Shown here in pieces: positions 7,804 to 16,105 of a stretch of DNA of 64,000 bases; position 1 is the first letter of the stretch, and each line of letters begins with the position of its first letter. Position numbers and translations under genes: made by a program. The notes below the pieces were generated by a model. It saw nothing but the letters and a program-made list of their open reading frames with translations. It ran no database searches and was not told the DNA's origin. This DNA is from Bin87 sp034423115 (GTDB taxonomy: Bacteria; Chloroflexota; Dehalococcoidia; Lucifugimonadales; UBA3495). The stretch spans positions 18,181-82,180 of the forward strand of contig DAOUJD010000032.1 of the NCBI GenBank assembly GCA_034423115.1. Direction: 5' to 3'.

Positions 7804-9003
7804 ATGAGAGGAGTAGCCATTGTTGCGCCGGTTCGCACCGCTGTCGGCAATTTCGGCGGCGCGCTGCGGGATATTCCGGCTGCCGAGTTGGCGTCCACGG
7901 TCATCCAGGCCACGCTGGAGCGCAGCGGCGTTGACCCCGCCAAGGTAGACGATGTGATCCTGGGGCACGGGTATCCATCTGGCGAGAACCCCGCCATTGG
8001 ACGCCTGGCGAGCCTCAAGGCGGGCCTGCCCATCGAGGTGCCCGGCTACCAACTGGACCGCCGCTGCTCCTCCGGCCTCCAGGCCATCCTCAACGCCTCC
8101 ATGCTCATCCAGACCGAAAACGCCGACGTGGTCATCGCCGGCGGCGCGGAGAGCATGAGCAGCGCTGAGTTCTACAGCAACGAGTCCCGCTGGGGCGCGC
8201 GGTTCGGCTCCGTTACCTTCCATGACCGCCTCGCTCGCGCCCGCGTCACCATCGCGCCGGACGAGCGGTTTGGCCCTATCCCAGGCGGCATGGTTGAGAC
8301 CGCCGAGAACCTGGCCCGCGAGTACGAAATCCCCCGCGAAGAGCAGGACGAGTACGCTCTGCGGAGTCATCAGCGCGCCGTGGCCGCCCGCGACTCCGGC
8401 AAGTTCGCCGACGAAATCATCCCCGTGAGCATCCCCCAGCGTCGCGGCGACCCCAAGATCTTCGACGCCGACGAAGGACCCCGTGGCGACACCACCATGG
8501 AAGTGCTGGGCCGCCTGCGTCCCGTCATGCGCGACGGCGTGGTAACCGCGGGCAACGCCAGCAGCCAGAACGACGCCGCGTCGGTGTGCCTAGTCGTGGC
8601 CGAGGACAAGCTGGACGAATTGGGCTTGACCCCCATGGCCTACCTGCGCGGTTGGGCCGTAACCGGCTGCCATCCCGCCACCATGGGCATCGGCCCAGTG
8701 CCGGCCGTCAACAAGGTGATGGACAAGATCGGCATGACCCTCGGCGACATGGACCTCATCGAGCTGAACGAGGCCTTCGCCGCTCAGGTGCTGGCTGTGC
8801 TGCGCGAATGGCAGTTGCCCCACGAGGACAACCTCAACGTCAACGGCTCGGGCATCTCGCTGGGTCATCCCATCGCGGCCACCGGCGCCCGCATCCTCGC
8901 CACGATGCTGCACGAGATGGAACGCCAGGACGCCCAATGGGGCCTGGAGACCATGTGCGTCGGCGGCGGCCAGGGCATGGCGGCCGTGTTTGAGCGCAAG
9001 TAG
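7804..9003 (+). CDS. Acetyl-CoA C-acyltransferase (thiolase)
   Basis: 399 residues from ATG 7804, preceded by AAGGAG; the longer frame upstream lacks thiolase sequence. Catalytic residues are visible: the nucleophile Cys88 in RRCSSGLQ, the His in GHPIAATGAR and the second Cys in CVGGGQGMA. NEAFAAQ is also present. It condenses or cleaves acyl-CoA with acetyl-CoA, in fatty-acid degradation or acetoacetyl-CoA formation. It stands alone here with no hydratase or dehydrogenase partner, so its direction is undetermined. A strong hairpin lies 28 bp after the stop. Confidence 0.95.
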   Translation: MRGVAIVAPVRTAVGNFGGALRDIPAAELASTVIQATLERSGVDPAKVDDVILGHGYPSGENPAIGRLASLKAGLPIEVPGYQLDRRCSSGLQAILNASMLIQTENADVVIAGGAESMSSAEFYSNESRWGARFGSVTFHDRLARARVTIAPDERFGPIPGGMVETAENLAREYEIPREEQDEYALRSHQRAVAARDSGKFADEIIPVSIPQRRGDPKIFDADEGPRGDTTMEVLGRLRPVMRDGVVTAGNASSQNDAASVCLVVAEDKLDELGLTPMAYLRGWAVTGCHPATMGIGPVPAVNKVMDKIGMTLGDMDLIELNEAFAAQVLAVLREWQLPHEDNLNVNGSGISLGHPIAATGARILATMLHEMERQDAQWGLETMCVGGGQGMAAVFERK

Positions 9004-9030
9004 GCGGCCGGGAGCCGTTTTCGCAGGTAC

Positions 9031-9059
9031 GGGCGAATCCGCCTGATACGGATTCGCCC
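9031..9059. repeat. Intergenic hairpin GGGCGAATCCG / CGGATTCGCCC
   Basis: An 11-bp perfect stem with a 7-nt loop, 28 bp after the thiolase stop. There is no T-tract, so it is more likely a repeat or RNA-stabilising hairpin than a classical terminator. It shares the GGGCGAAT/ATTCGCCC core with the palindrome at 34129-34150. Confidence 0.8.
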
Positions 9060-9096
9060 CCGCGACGTCCGGCATACCACGCCGGCGTACCGAACT

Positions 9097-9975
9097 ATGA
9101 CCGCCAGGCGCAATCTGCGCTACCATCACCCGTTGCCCGCACTCCTGCCCGACCCATCAAAAGTGGGTGATATGCGACGCGGCCTGCGGATGCAGGAACT
9201 CTATCTTGGGCTGGAACGTCATTTCCGGAGCCGCCCAGATGTGCTCGTTGGCGCGAACGGTTTTCTGTGCCAAACCGCTGACGACTCGACCGGCTGGGTC
9301 AAGATGGACTTCGTGGTGGCTTTCGACGTGATACCTGACGCCATCATCGGACGTAACGGCTACATCATTGATGAGGTAGGCAAGCCCCCGGAGTTCCTGT
9401 TGGAAGTCGTCCCCGAAATTCTCAGCGACCCGTTCGTGATGTCCGCTGAGGATATGTTCGGGGAGTTTCGACCCGTTGACGTTAGGCTCGACTACGATTA
9501 CGTCCGTAAACGCGCTGCATACGAACGCTACGGCGTTGGCGAGTATTGGCGACTTTGCGACCCGGTGGACGAACACCAATCTACGCCTCTGGCCGGCTGG
9601 CAATAGGCAGACGGCGATTATCAGCCGCTGTCGGTTCAAGTCGCCGAGGACGGCGAACTGCGCGGCTACAGTCCCCGGCTGAATCTGGACCTGAGCTGGG
9701 ATGGGAAAATACTGCGCTGGCGCCGCACCGACGGCGGACGGGGTTTACCCGGAGTTCAGGAACGGTCGGAGCTACTGGACGGCGCCCTCAAACTATGGGA
9801 TGAGGAGAAGGAGCGCCGGGTAGCCGCCGAGTACCGTGAGTTCGTGGCCAATGACCGGATACGTAGGCTGGAGGAAGTACTGCGGCAGCGCGGCATAGAG
9901 CCGGCGATAGAACCATCCATAGAGGAGCAAATCGAGTGGTGGCGGGAACTGGAGCGCCGGCGGCGCGGTCAATGA
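9097..9975 (+). pseudogene. Uma2-family nuclease broken by an in-frame amber codon
   Basis: From ATG 9097 a Uma2 (PD-(D/E)xK) protein reads through PDAIIGRNGYI, PPEFLLEVV and YGVGEYWRLCD. It then meets TAG at 9604-9606 (codon 170). The same frame continues without another stop for 122 more codons to TGA 9973-9975, through DGDYQP, GELRGYSP, LDLSWDG and a charged helical tail, all matching the two other Uma2 proteins in this window. A single CAG-to-TAG change (Gln) would explain it. The original length would be 292 residues. It is likely a recent pseudogene; the truncated product retains the catalytic core, so residual activity cannot be excluded. Confidence 0.85.
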
Positions 9976-10029
9976 TCCGCGACCGCCGGTGTTATACTGC
10001 CGGCAACCGTCCCCGCCGGGAAGTTCTCT

Positions 10030-10812
10030 ATGACTACCAAGCCAATCGTCCCATCACAATCGGCAGTCAACATATATGCGCAGCCGCCGAAACTGCCCGA
10101 TCCGCCCCGGATAAACGATATGCGGCAACGCCGGGGGCTATCGATTTTTGACGGCACTCTGATGCCTCACTTTGCCGACCGGCCTGATGTTCTGGTATGC
10201 GGCAGCGGTTACCTCTGTTACCACACCACTGACCATCCCACCACACGCCTGGAGCCTGATGGCCTAGTCGCTTTCGGCGTCGATCCGGACGCCATTATTA
10301 TCGACAACGGCTACATCATCAGCGACGTGGGCAAACCGCCGGATTTCGTTCTGGAAATTGGGTCGCGCAGTACCGGCCGACGGGACTACACGGTTAAGCG
10401 AGACGGTTATGCTCGCTTCGGCGTGGGCGAGTATTGGCGGTTTGACCATACCGGAGGCAGATACCACGATGCGCCCCTGGTCGGCGAAATGCTGGACAAC
10501 GGACAGTACGAACCCATTGGCCTATTGGAAGATCGACCCGGCAAGATGTACGGGATGCTTTCGGGATACAGTCCGGTCCTCGACCTTTACCTGTGCTGGG
10601 ATAGCGGGCGGCTCCGCTTCTACGATCTGAAGACCGACGAATTCCTCCTCGATCCCACGGAATTGGGGGCGGCGCTGGATGAGGCGCGGGCGGAACTGGA
10701 TACCGCACAAGATGAGCGTGACAAAGCCGTGGCGGAACGAGACGCCACGCAGGCAGAATTGGCCGCGGCCATCGAACGCATCCGCCAATTAGAAGTGGAC
10801 TTAGAGCGATGA
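10030..10812 (+). CDS. Uma2-family endonuclease-fold protein with coiled-coil tail
   Basis: 260 residues. The core (about 20-170) carries DPDAIIIDNGYI, PPDFVLEIGS, a Lys in RRDYTVKRDGYARFGVGEYWRFD, and SGYSPVLDLYLCWDSG, the Uma2 restriction-like fold. The last 45 residues are a regular heptad-like helix rich in Ala, Glu, Asp and Arg, probably a coiled coil. Uma2 genes occur in many copies in Chloroflexota and cyanobacteria with unsettled function. It follows a broken paralogue directly, suggesting a tandem duplication; a third copy is at 33.3-34.1 kb. Confidence 0.9.
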   Translation: MTTKPIVPSQSAVNIYAQPPKLPDPPRINDMRQRRGLSIFDGTLMPHFADRPDVLVCGSGYLCYHTTDHPTTRLEPDGLVAFGVDPDAIIIDNGYIISDVGKPPDFVLEIGSRSTGRRDYTVKRDGYARFGVGEYWRFDHTGGRYHDAPLVGEMLDNGQYEPIGLLEDRPGKMYGMLSGYSPVLDLYLCWDSGRLRFYDLKTDEFLLDPTELGAALDEARAELDTAQDERDKAVAERDATQAELAAAIERIRQLEVDLER

Positions 10813-10892
10813 GACACATTGCCTGTTCCAACCAGCGTTCCCTTGGAATGCTTTTGGTCGAACGGTGATCTAACAGTTAGGAGTTTTCATTC

Positions 10893-12488
10893 ATGGGCAG
10901 CAAACACGACGTCGCCGACGTTTTGGTCATAGGGGCCGGCGCTTCCGGCGGAGCCTTCACCTGGAGCCTGACGCAGGCGGGCGTCAAGGTGGTGTGCCTG
11001 GAGCAGGGCGGCTGGGTGCCGCTCAACGCCTTCCCGGTCAACGAACCGCAGGCGCAACTGCACTGGCAGACCGACTTCCATCCCAACCCCAACTTCCGCG
11101 GGTTGCCGGAGGACTATCCGGTCAACGAGGATGACACGCCCATCGCGCCGTACATGTACAACGCCGTGGGCGGAAGCACCATCCACTGGGGTTCCCACTT
11201 CCCCCGGTTCCACCCGTCGGACTTCCGTTTGAGGTCATTGGACGGCGTCGCCGATGACTGGCCCATGGACTACTTCGAACTGGAACCCTACTACGACCAG
11301 AACGACCGCGCCCACGGCGTCAGCGGCTTGCAAGGCGACACCGCCTACCCTCCCAAGCCGGCCCGTCCGACGCCGCCGCTGCCCATCGGACCTGGCGGCG
11401 AGATGCTGGCCCGCGCGTTCAACAAACTGGGTTGGCACTGGTGGTCGTCCGACAACGCCGTCGCCTCCGCCCAGTACGACGGCAGGCAGCCCGACGTTGG
11501 CGAATACCTGCGCTCGCCGTCCAGCAGCGACATCATCTTTTGGCCCGGCGCTCTCAAGCAGGGCGCGCGCCTGATCACCCACGCCCGCGTCCGCGAGATC
11601 CTGGTGGATGAGACGGGGCGGGCCACCGGCGCAGCGTACTACGATCACAACGGCGACCTGCAGGCGCAGTACGCCAAGGTCGTGGTGCTGGCCTGCAACG
11701 GCATCGGCACCTCGCGGCTGCTGCTCAACTCCAAGAGCGCGCTGTTCCCCAACGGCCTCGCCAACAGCAGCGGGCAGGTGGGACGCAACCTGATGCACCA
11801 CCCCTGCGGATACGTGCTGGGTCTGTTCGGCGAGGACCTGGGTCCCGACGACGGGCCGCGCGGTTCGTCCATGCTCAGCCAGGAGTTCTACGAGACCGAC
11901 GTGCGACGTGGCTTTGTGCGCGGTTACGACATGCAGATCTCCAATGTGGGCGGCGCGCCGCTGCAACTCGCCCTGGGTGGGCTGGTCGGTCAGCAGGTAC
12001 AGTGGGGTGAGGGACACCACCGCGACTTTGCCGAACGGTTCCGCCACCAGATGGGCATTGTCATCATGACCGAGGACCTGCCTGAGGAGCACAACCGCGT
12101 GACCCTGGATCCGACGCTCACCGACGGCGACGGCATCCCCGCGCCCAAGATTGACTACACCGTCAGCGATAACACCTGGGCCATCCTGGATCACGGCATC
12201 GCCCGCGCCACCGAGGTGCTGGAAGCAGCGGGAGCCAAACGGGTCATATCGTCGCGGTTGCGGCGCAACGCCGGCTGGCACCTGCTGGGCACTGCCCGCA
12301 TGGGCGCCGACCCCGACCGCTCGGTGGTGGACCGCTGGGGCCGCGCCCACGACGTGCCCAACCTGTACATCATCGACGGCAGCATCTTCACCACCGGCGC
12401 CTGCATCAACCCCACCACCACCATACAGGCGTTGGCGCTGCGCACCGCGGACTACCTGAAGGGAGAGGGTTCGTCGGCGATCTCGTAG
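10893..12488 (+). CDS. GMC-family FAD-dependent oxidoreductase
   Basis: 531 residues. An N-terminal FAD-binding dinucleotide fold (VLVIGAGASGGAF, about 10-22) is followed by the GMC signature region VGGSTIHWGSHF. The C-terminal catalytic part has GWHLLGTARMG with the active-site His and ACINPTTTIQALALRTADYL with the conserved Asn. This resembles gluconate 2-dehydrogenase/choline dehydrogenase flavoproteins that oxidise alcohols or sugars. No cytochrome or small subunit lies next to it and there is no Tat signal, so the electron acceptor and substrate are unknown. Confidence 0.92.
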   Translation: MGSKHDVADVLVIGAGASGGAFTWSLTQAGVKVVCLEQGGWVPLNAFPVNEPQAQLHWQTDFHPNPNFRGLPEDYPVNEDDTPIAPYMYNAVGGSTIHWGSHFPRFHPSDFRLRSLDGVADDWPMDYFELEPYYDQNDRAHGVSGLQGDTAYPPKPARPTPPLPIGPGGEMLARAFNKLGWHWWSSDNAVASAQYDGRQPDVGEYLRSPSSSDIIFWPGALKQGARLITHARVREILVDETGRATGAAYYDHNGDLQAQYAKVVVLACNGIGTSRLLLNSKSALFPNGLANSSGQVGRNLMHHPCGYVLGLFGEDLGPDDGPRGSSMLSQEFYETDVRRGFVRGYDMQISNVGGAPLQLALGGLVGQQVQWGEGHHRDFAERFRHQMGIVIMTEDLPEEHNRVTLDPTLTDGDGIPAPKIDYTVSDNTWAILDHGIARATEVLEAAGAKRVISSRLRRNAGWHLLGTARMGADPDRSVVDRWGRAHDVPNLYIIDGSIFTTGACINPTTTIQALALRTADYLKGEGSSAIS

Positions 12489-12499
12489 CGTACCGGCGC

Positions 12500-13117
12500 G
12501 TGCAAATACTAACCGAGCGGCTTTGTTTGCGCGAGTTCGTTCGCGACGACTGGAGGGCCGTGCTGGATTACCAGCGCGACCCTCGTTATTTGCGCTATTA
12601 CCCGTGGTGCGACCGCACTGAGGAAGACGCAACCGCTTTCGTTGGGATGTTGCTGAATTGGCAGCGTGAAATACCGCGCCGCCGCTACCAACTGGCGATC
12701 ACTCGGGGTTCCGACCACCGGCTGATCGGCAACTGCGGCATCCGCTGCAATCCGGACAAGGTCACCCAGGCCGAACTCGGTTACGAGCTGAACCCTGACC
12801 ATTGGGGCCAAGGGTACGCCACCGAAGCCGCTGCGGCCATATTGGAATTCGCGTTTCGCCAATTGGAACTGCAACGCATCACCTCCTGGTGTATCGCCGA
12901 CAACGTCGCGTCCGGGCGAGTTTTGGAGAGATTAGGATTCCAGATGCAACGCCGGTCGCACGCAGCCGAGTTCTTCAAAGGCCGTTGGTGGGACACTCTC
13001 CACTACACGCTGACCGCGGATCAGTGGCATGACCGCGCCGCCATCGTCTATATTGAAACGGATTCAACAGATGATTCCCAAACCGGGAGGAACAATGCCC
13101 AAAGTAGTCCATTTTGA
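12500..13117 (+). CDS. GNAT-family N-acetyltransferase (RimJ/RimL type)
   Basis: 205 residues starting at GTG, 11 bp after the GMC gene. It opens LTERLCLREFVRDDWRAV and has the acetyl-CoA-binding stretch HWGQGYATEAAAAILEFAF and NVASGRVLERLGF, the hallmarks of RimJ/RimL-like GNAT enzymes. These acetylate protein N-termini, antibiotics or small amines; the target is unknown here. The C-terminal 35 residues extend past the usual end of the fold and overlap the start of the VOC gene, so the real protein may have an unstructured tail. Confidence 0.88.
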   Translation: MQILTERLCLREFVRDDWRAVLDYQRDPRYLRYYPWCDRTEEDATAFVGMLLNWQREIPRRRYQLAITRGSDHRLIGNCGIRCNPDKVTQAELGYELNPDHWGQGYATEAAAAILEFAFRQLELQRITSWCIADNVASGRVLERLGFQMQRRSHAAEFFKGRWWDTLHYTLTADQWHDRAAIVYIETDSTDDSQTGRNNAQSSPF

Positions 13118-13460
13118 GTTGCCCTTCGATGACGCCGAGCGCGCCAACAAGTTCTATGCGGACGTGTTCGGCTGGAAGGCCGATCGGTTCGGCGATCAGG
13201 AGTATTACCTACAGCAAACCGGCGGCGACGAGGAACCCTATGGCATCGGAGGCGCCCTCACCTCACGCGCGGACACGCTCAACGACGGCGGCACGCTGAT
13301 CATCATCGGCGTCGATGACTTGGACGCCTATGTCCAGAAGGTATCCGATGCAGGATGCGAAATAGTAACGCCCCGCACCGAAATCCCCGGCATCGGATGG
13401 TTCGCCAATTTCCGTGACACAGAGGGTAATGTGGTGGGGATGTTCATGGGCAACGACTGA
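13095..13460 (+). CDS. VOC (glyoxalase-fold) family protein
   Basis: 121 residues from ATG 13095 with GGGAGG upstream. VHFELPFDDAERANKFYADVFGW is the opening strand-helix of a vicinal oxygen chelate module; the end has GIGWFANFRDTEGNVVGMF with the second metal-site Glu region. Such single-module proteins dimerise and act on small electrophiles or bind drugs; the substrate cannot be predicted. It overlaps the acetyltransferase gene by 23 bp, so they are probably co-transcribed. Confidence 0.88.
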   Translation: MPKVVHFELPFDDAERANKFYADVFGWKADRFGDQEYYLQQTGGDEEPYGIGGALTSRADTLNDGGTLIIIGVDDLDAYVQKVSDAGCEIVTPRTEIPGIGWFANFRDTEGNVVGMFMGND

Positions 13461-13492
13461 TCGCCTTGACACACCACCGCAAGGTTAGGGAG

Positions 13493-13792
13493 ATGGCATC
13501 TCGAATTGATATACCCCACGCGGAGATCGCCGAAATCTGCCAACGTTACCGTGTCCACCGTCTGGCCTTGTTTGGCTCAGTGATCCGCGACGACTTCACG
13601 CCGGATAGCGATGTGGACGTGCTGATAGAGTACGAGCCGGGCCATGCCGGGGGGTTCGAGTTCTTTCGAATGCGGCGAGAGTTGATCGCCCTGCTGGGTA
13701 GGGAGGTAGATATGCACACCGCGGCATCCCTCAGCCCATACTTCCGGCAGGAGGTGCTGGACGAAGCGGAGGAAATCTATGTCGCGCCGTGA
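13493..13792 (+). CDS. mntA: MntA-type nucleotidyltransferase antitoxin
   Basis: 99 residues from ATG 13493, which follows TTAGGGAG; a TTG 27 bp upstream is less likely. The motif LFGSVIRDDFTPDSDVDVLI is the GSxxR...SDxDxxV signature of minimal nucleotidyltransferases. In MntA/HepT systems this enzyme adds AMP to a tyrosine of HepT and neutralises it. The next gene is HepT-like and overlaps by 14 bp. The metal-binding aspartates are intact. Confidence 0.88.
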   Translation: MASRIDIPHAEIAEICQRYRVHRLALFGSVIRDDFTPDSDVDVLIEYEPGHAGGFEFFRMRRELIALLGREVDMHTAASLSPYFRQEVLDEAEEIYVAP

Positions 13793-14132
13793 CCCCATGG
13801 TGGCTGTGCAGCATATGCGCGACCACGGGAAAGAAGCGATGGAACTGGCGGAAGGCCGGAGCCGTGTGGATTTGGACCTGGACCGGGTGTTTGAACTGGC
13901 GCTAACCAGGCTGATGGAGGTTCTGGGCGAGGCGGCCCGGCGTGTTCCAGAAGATTTTCGGGCGCAATATCCCTATGTGCCGTGGCAAGATACGACTGAC
14001 CTGCGCAACGTCCTGATTCATGAGTACGACACGGTGGACTTTGATGAGCTTTGGCGCATCATCCAGGAGCATCTCCCGCCATTGGTTCCACAACTCCAAG
14101 CCATCATCGACGAAAATCTGCCGGCGAAGTGA
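13779..14132 (+). CDS. hepT: HepT-like (DUF86) HEPN ribonuclease toxin
   Basis: 117 residues, all helical. It carries RNVLIHEY, matching the HEPN catalytic RX4HXY motif of HepT toxins, at about residues 86-93. HepT cleaves RNA when not modified by its MntA partner, which is encoded immediately upstream with a 14-bp overlap. The pair is probably a functional type VII toxin-antitoxin system, since both active sites are intact. Confidence 0.88.
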   Translation: MSRRDPMVAVQHMRDHGKEAMELAEGRSRVDLDLDRVFELALTRLMEVLGEAARRVPEDFRAQYPYVPWQDTTDLRNVLIHEYDTVDFDELWRIIQEHLPPLVPQLQAIIDENLPAK

Positions 14133-14159
14133 TTCGCCGACACCACAAAGGAGCGAAAC

Positions 14160-14936
14160 ATGGGTCGACTGGACGGTAAGGTAGCGATCATCAGCGGCGG
14201 CGCCCGCGGCATGGGCGCTGAAGAAGCCAACCTGTTCGCGAAGGAAGGAGCGAAGGTCGTCATCGGGGACATCCTCGACGATTTGGGTCAGCAGGTCGAG
14301 GCCGACTGCCGAGCAGAAGGCTTGGACGTAGCCTACACTCACCTCGATGTGACCGTCGAATCCGACTGGGAGGCCATCGTAGCCCTGGCCGAGCAGCGCT
14401 ATGGCAAGGTTGATGTCCTGGTCAACAACGCCGGCATCAGCATCTCCGTTGAAGGCGGCGCGCGCAACATTTCGCTGGAGGACACCAGCGAGGAGCAATG
14501 GGATCGCGTGATGGACATTAACTCCAAGGGCGTGTTCCTCGGCACCAAGGCCGCAATCCCCGCCATACGTAGGGCCGGTGGCGGCTCCATCGTTAATATA
14601 TCGTCCATCGCCGGCCTCAGTGGAGCATGGTCCCGTTCGCACCCTTACAACGCGTCCAAGGGTGCGGTTCGGCTGTTCACCAAGGCCACGGCCATCCAGT
14701 ACGCTCGCGAGGGCATCCGATGCAACTCCGTGCATCCCGGGCCGATCATGACCCCCATGAGCGCATCCACCTACGACGATCCCGAGGTGGCGGCGCAACG
14801 CCTGGCCCTAGTGCCGTTGGGTCGGCGCGCCCATCCCATCGAGGTTGCGTACGGCGTGCTGTACCTGGCATCGGACGAGGCGTCCTTCGTGACGGGCGCG
14901 GAACTGGTCATCGACGGCGGATGTATTGCCCAGTAG
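14160..14936 (+). CDS. SDR-family NAD(P)-dependent oxidoreductase
   Basis: 258 residues, a classical short-chain dehydrogenase. The cofactor motif is SGGARGMG (about 12-19), followed by NNAG, a catalytic Ser in VNISSIAG, and YNASK with the Tyr-Lys pair. The start has AAAGGAGCGAAAC upstream. The closing part, ASFVTGAELVIDGGC, is typical of the cyclopentanol/glucose-dehydrogenase-like group. An insertion around residues 95-105 and HPYNASKG distinguish it from the two closely related SDRs at 23.6 and 25.8 kb. Substrate unknown. Confidence 0.93.
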   Translation: MGRLDGKVAIISGGARGMGAEEANLFAKEGAKVVIGDILDDLGQQVEADCRAEGLDVAYTHLDVTVESDWEAIVALAEQRYGKVDVLVNNAGISISVEGGARNISLEDTSEEQWDRVMDINSKGVFLGTKAAIPAIRRAGGGSIVNISSIAGLSGAWSRSHPYNASKGAVRLFTKATAIQYAREGIRCNSVHPGPIMTPMSASTYDDPEVAAQRLALVPLGRRAHPIEVAYGVLYLASDEASFVTGAELVIDGGCIAQ

Positions 14937-15003
14937 TGCGGTGGCAAGTAAGATAGCCCGGCAGAATCAACTCAATTCACACGCCTAAACAGGGAGAGGA
15001 ATC

Positions 15004-15951
15004 ATGCCTGAAACTTATGGGCAGGGAGATTTTCAGTACACCTTCGTCGACAACTGGCTGAAGTTGCCCGACGGGATGCGACTGTTGGAGTGCCCCGGCG
15101 TCGCCGTGGATGGCAACGACCGCGTGTTCATCCTGACCCGCGGCGAGCATCCCATCATGGTCTTTGACAAGGACGGCAACTTCGAGCGGTCCTTCGGCCA
15201 GGGCCACTTCAGCGAAAACCGCACCCACGGCCTGTACTACAGCGAAGCCGACGACACTCTGCTGGCCGCTGACGATGGCATCCACACCATCCAGAAGTTC
15301 AGCGTCACCGGCGAAAAGCTGATGGAGATCGGCGAGAAGAACCATCCGGCCCCCCGCTGGAGCGGCCAGCCCTTCAACCGGCCCACGTCGGCAGCGATTC
15401 GCCCCAGCAACGGCGACATCTACATCTCCGACGGATACGGCAACTCCCGCATCCATGTGTACACCGCCGAGGGCGAGTACAAGTTCTCGTGGGGCGAGCC
15501 GGGCATCGACGCCGGCCAGTTCATCCGACCCCACAACATCGCCTTTGACGAGGAAGAGCGGGTGTATGTCGTTGACCGCGAGTGCCACCGCATCCAGCTG
15601 TTCGACACCGACGGCACCTTCCTCACCATGTGGAGCAACATCCACCGGCCGGACGCGATGGTGTATTGGGGCGGCCACATCTATGTCGGTGAGCTGAACG
15701 GCATGGGCGGCGTCGACGACGCGCCGGGCCTGGGCCACCGGGTCACCATCTACGATACTGATGGAAACCGCGTCTGCGTGTTCGGCGCGCCGGAAGAGGG
15801 CGAAGGCCCCGGCCAGTTCATCGCGCCCCACGGGATCGCAGTGGACAGCACCGGCGCCGTGTACGTATCCGAGGTGTCCTACACCATCCGCGGCAGCCAC
15901 ATGGACCCGCCGCAGGAACTGCGCAGCTTCTCCAAGTACGCCAAGGCGTAG
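15004..15951 (+). CDS. NHL-type six-bladed beta-propeller protein
   Basis: 315 residues built from repeated NHL-like blades: CPGVAVDGNDRVFILT, RPTSAAIRPSNGDIYISDGYGNSRIHVY, RPHNIAFDEEERVYVVDRECHRIQLF and APHGIAVDSTGAVYVSEVS. This matches peptidyl-alpha-hydroxyglycine alpha-amidating lyase-like propellers, a common label for bacterial NHL proteins. No signal peptide is present. It follows the SDR gene by 67 bp with GGGAGAGGAATC before the ATG, so the two may be co-transcribed. Enzymatic or scaffold role cannot be told. Confidence 0.85.
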   Translation: MPETYGQGDFQYTFVDNWLKLPDGMRLLECPGVAVDGNDRVFILTRGEHPIMVFDKDGNFERSFGQGHFSENRTHGLYYSEADDTLLAADDGIHTIQKFSVTGEKLMEIGEKNHPAPRWSGQPFNRPTSAAIRPSNGDIYISDGYGNSRIHVYTAEGEYKFSWGEPGIDAGQFIRPHNIAFDEEERVYVVDRECHRIQLFDTDGTFLTMWSNIHRPDAMVYWGGHIYVGELNGMGGVDDAPGLGHRVTIYDTDGNRVCVFGAPEEGEGPGQFIAPHGIAVDSTGAVYVSEVSYTIRGSHMDPPQELRSFSKYAKA

Positions 15952-16105
15952 TTCCCGTACCACTCGTCGCGAGCGCGCCGTCGCTTCTGTCTGCATACGA
16001 CGGATGGGGGTGGCGGCGCTTTTGTGGCAAGAAAAGCTACCGAATTTCCTCAAGACCAGCAGTATATAATCGAGCATCGTGCCCATAGCGGCGAGGCCTG
16101 CACTG

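Noticed and set aside
9604..9606. TAG in the Uma2 gene as a pyrrolysine codon
   Set aside because: No other sign of pyrrolysine use, and the paralogues do not support a special residue here; one CAG-to-TAG change is simpler.
11235..12632. 465-codon minus-strand frame opposite the GMC gene
   Set aside because: Shadow of a clear GMC oxidoreductase with intact motifs on the plus strand.
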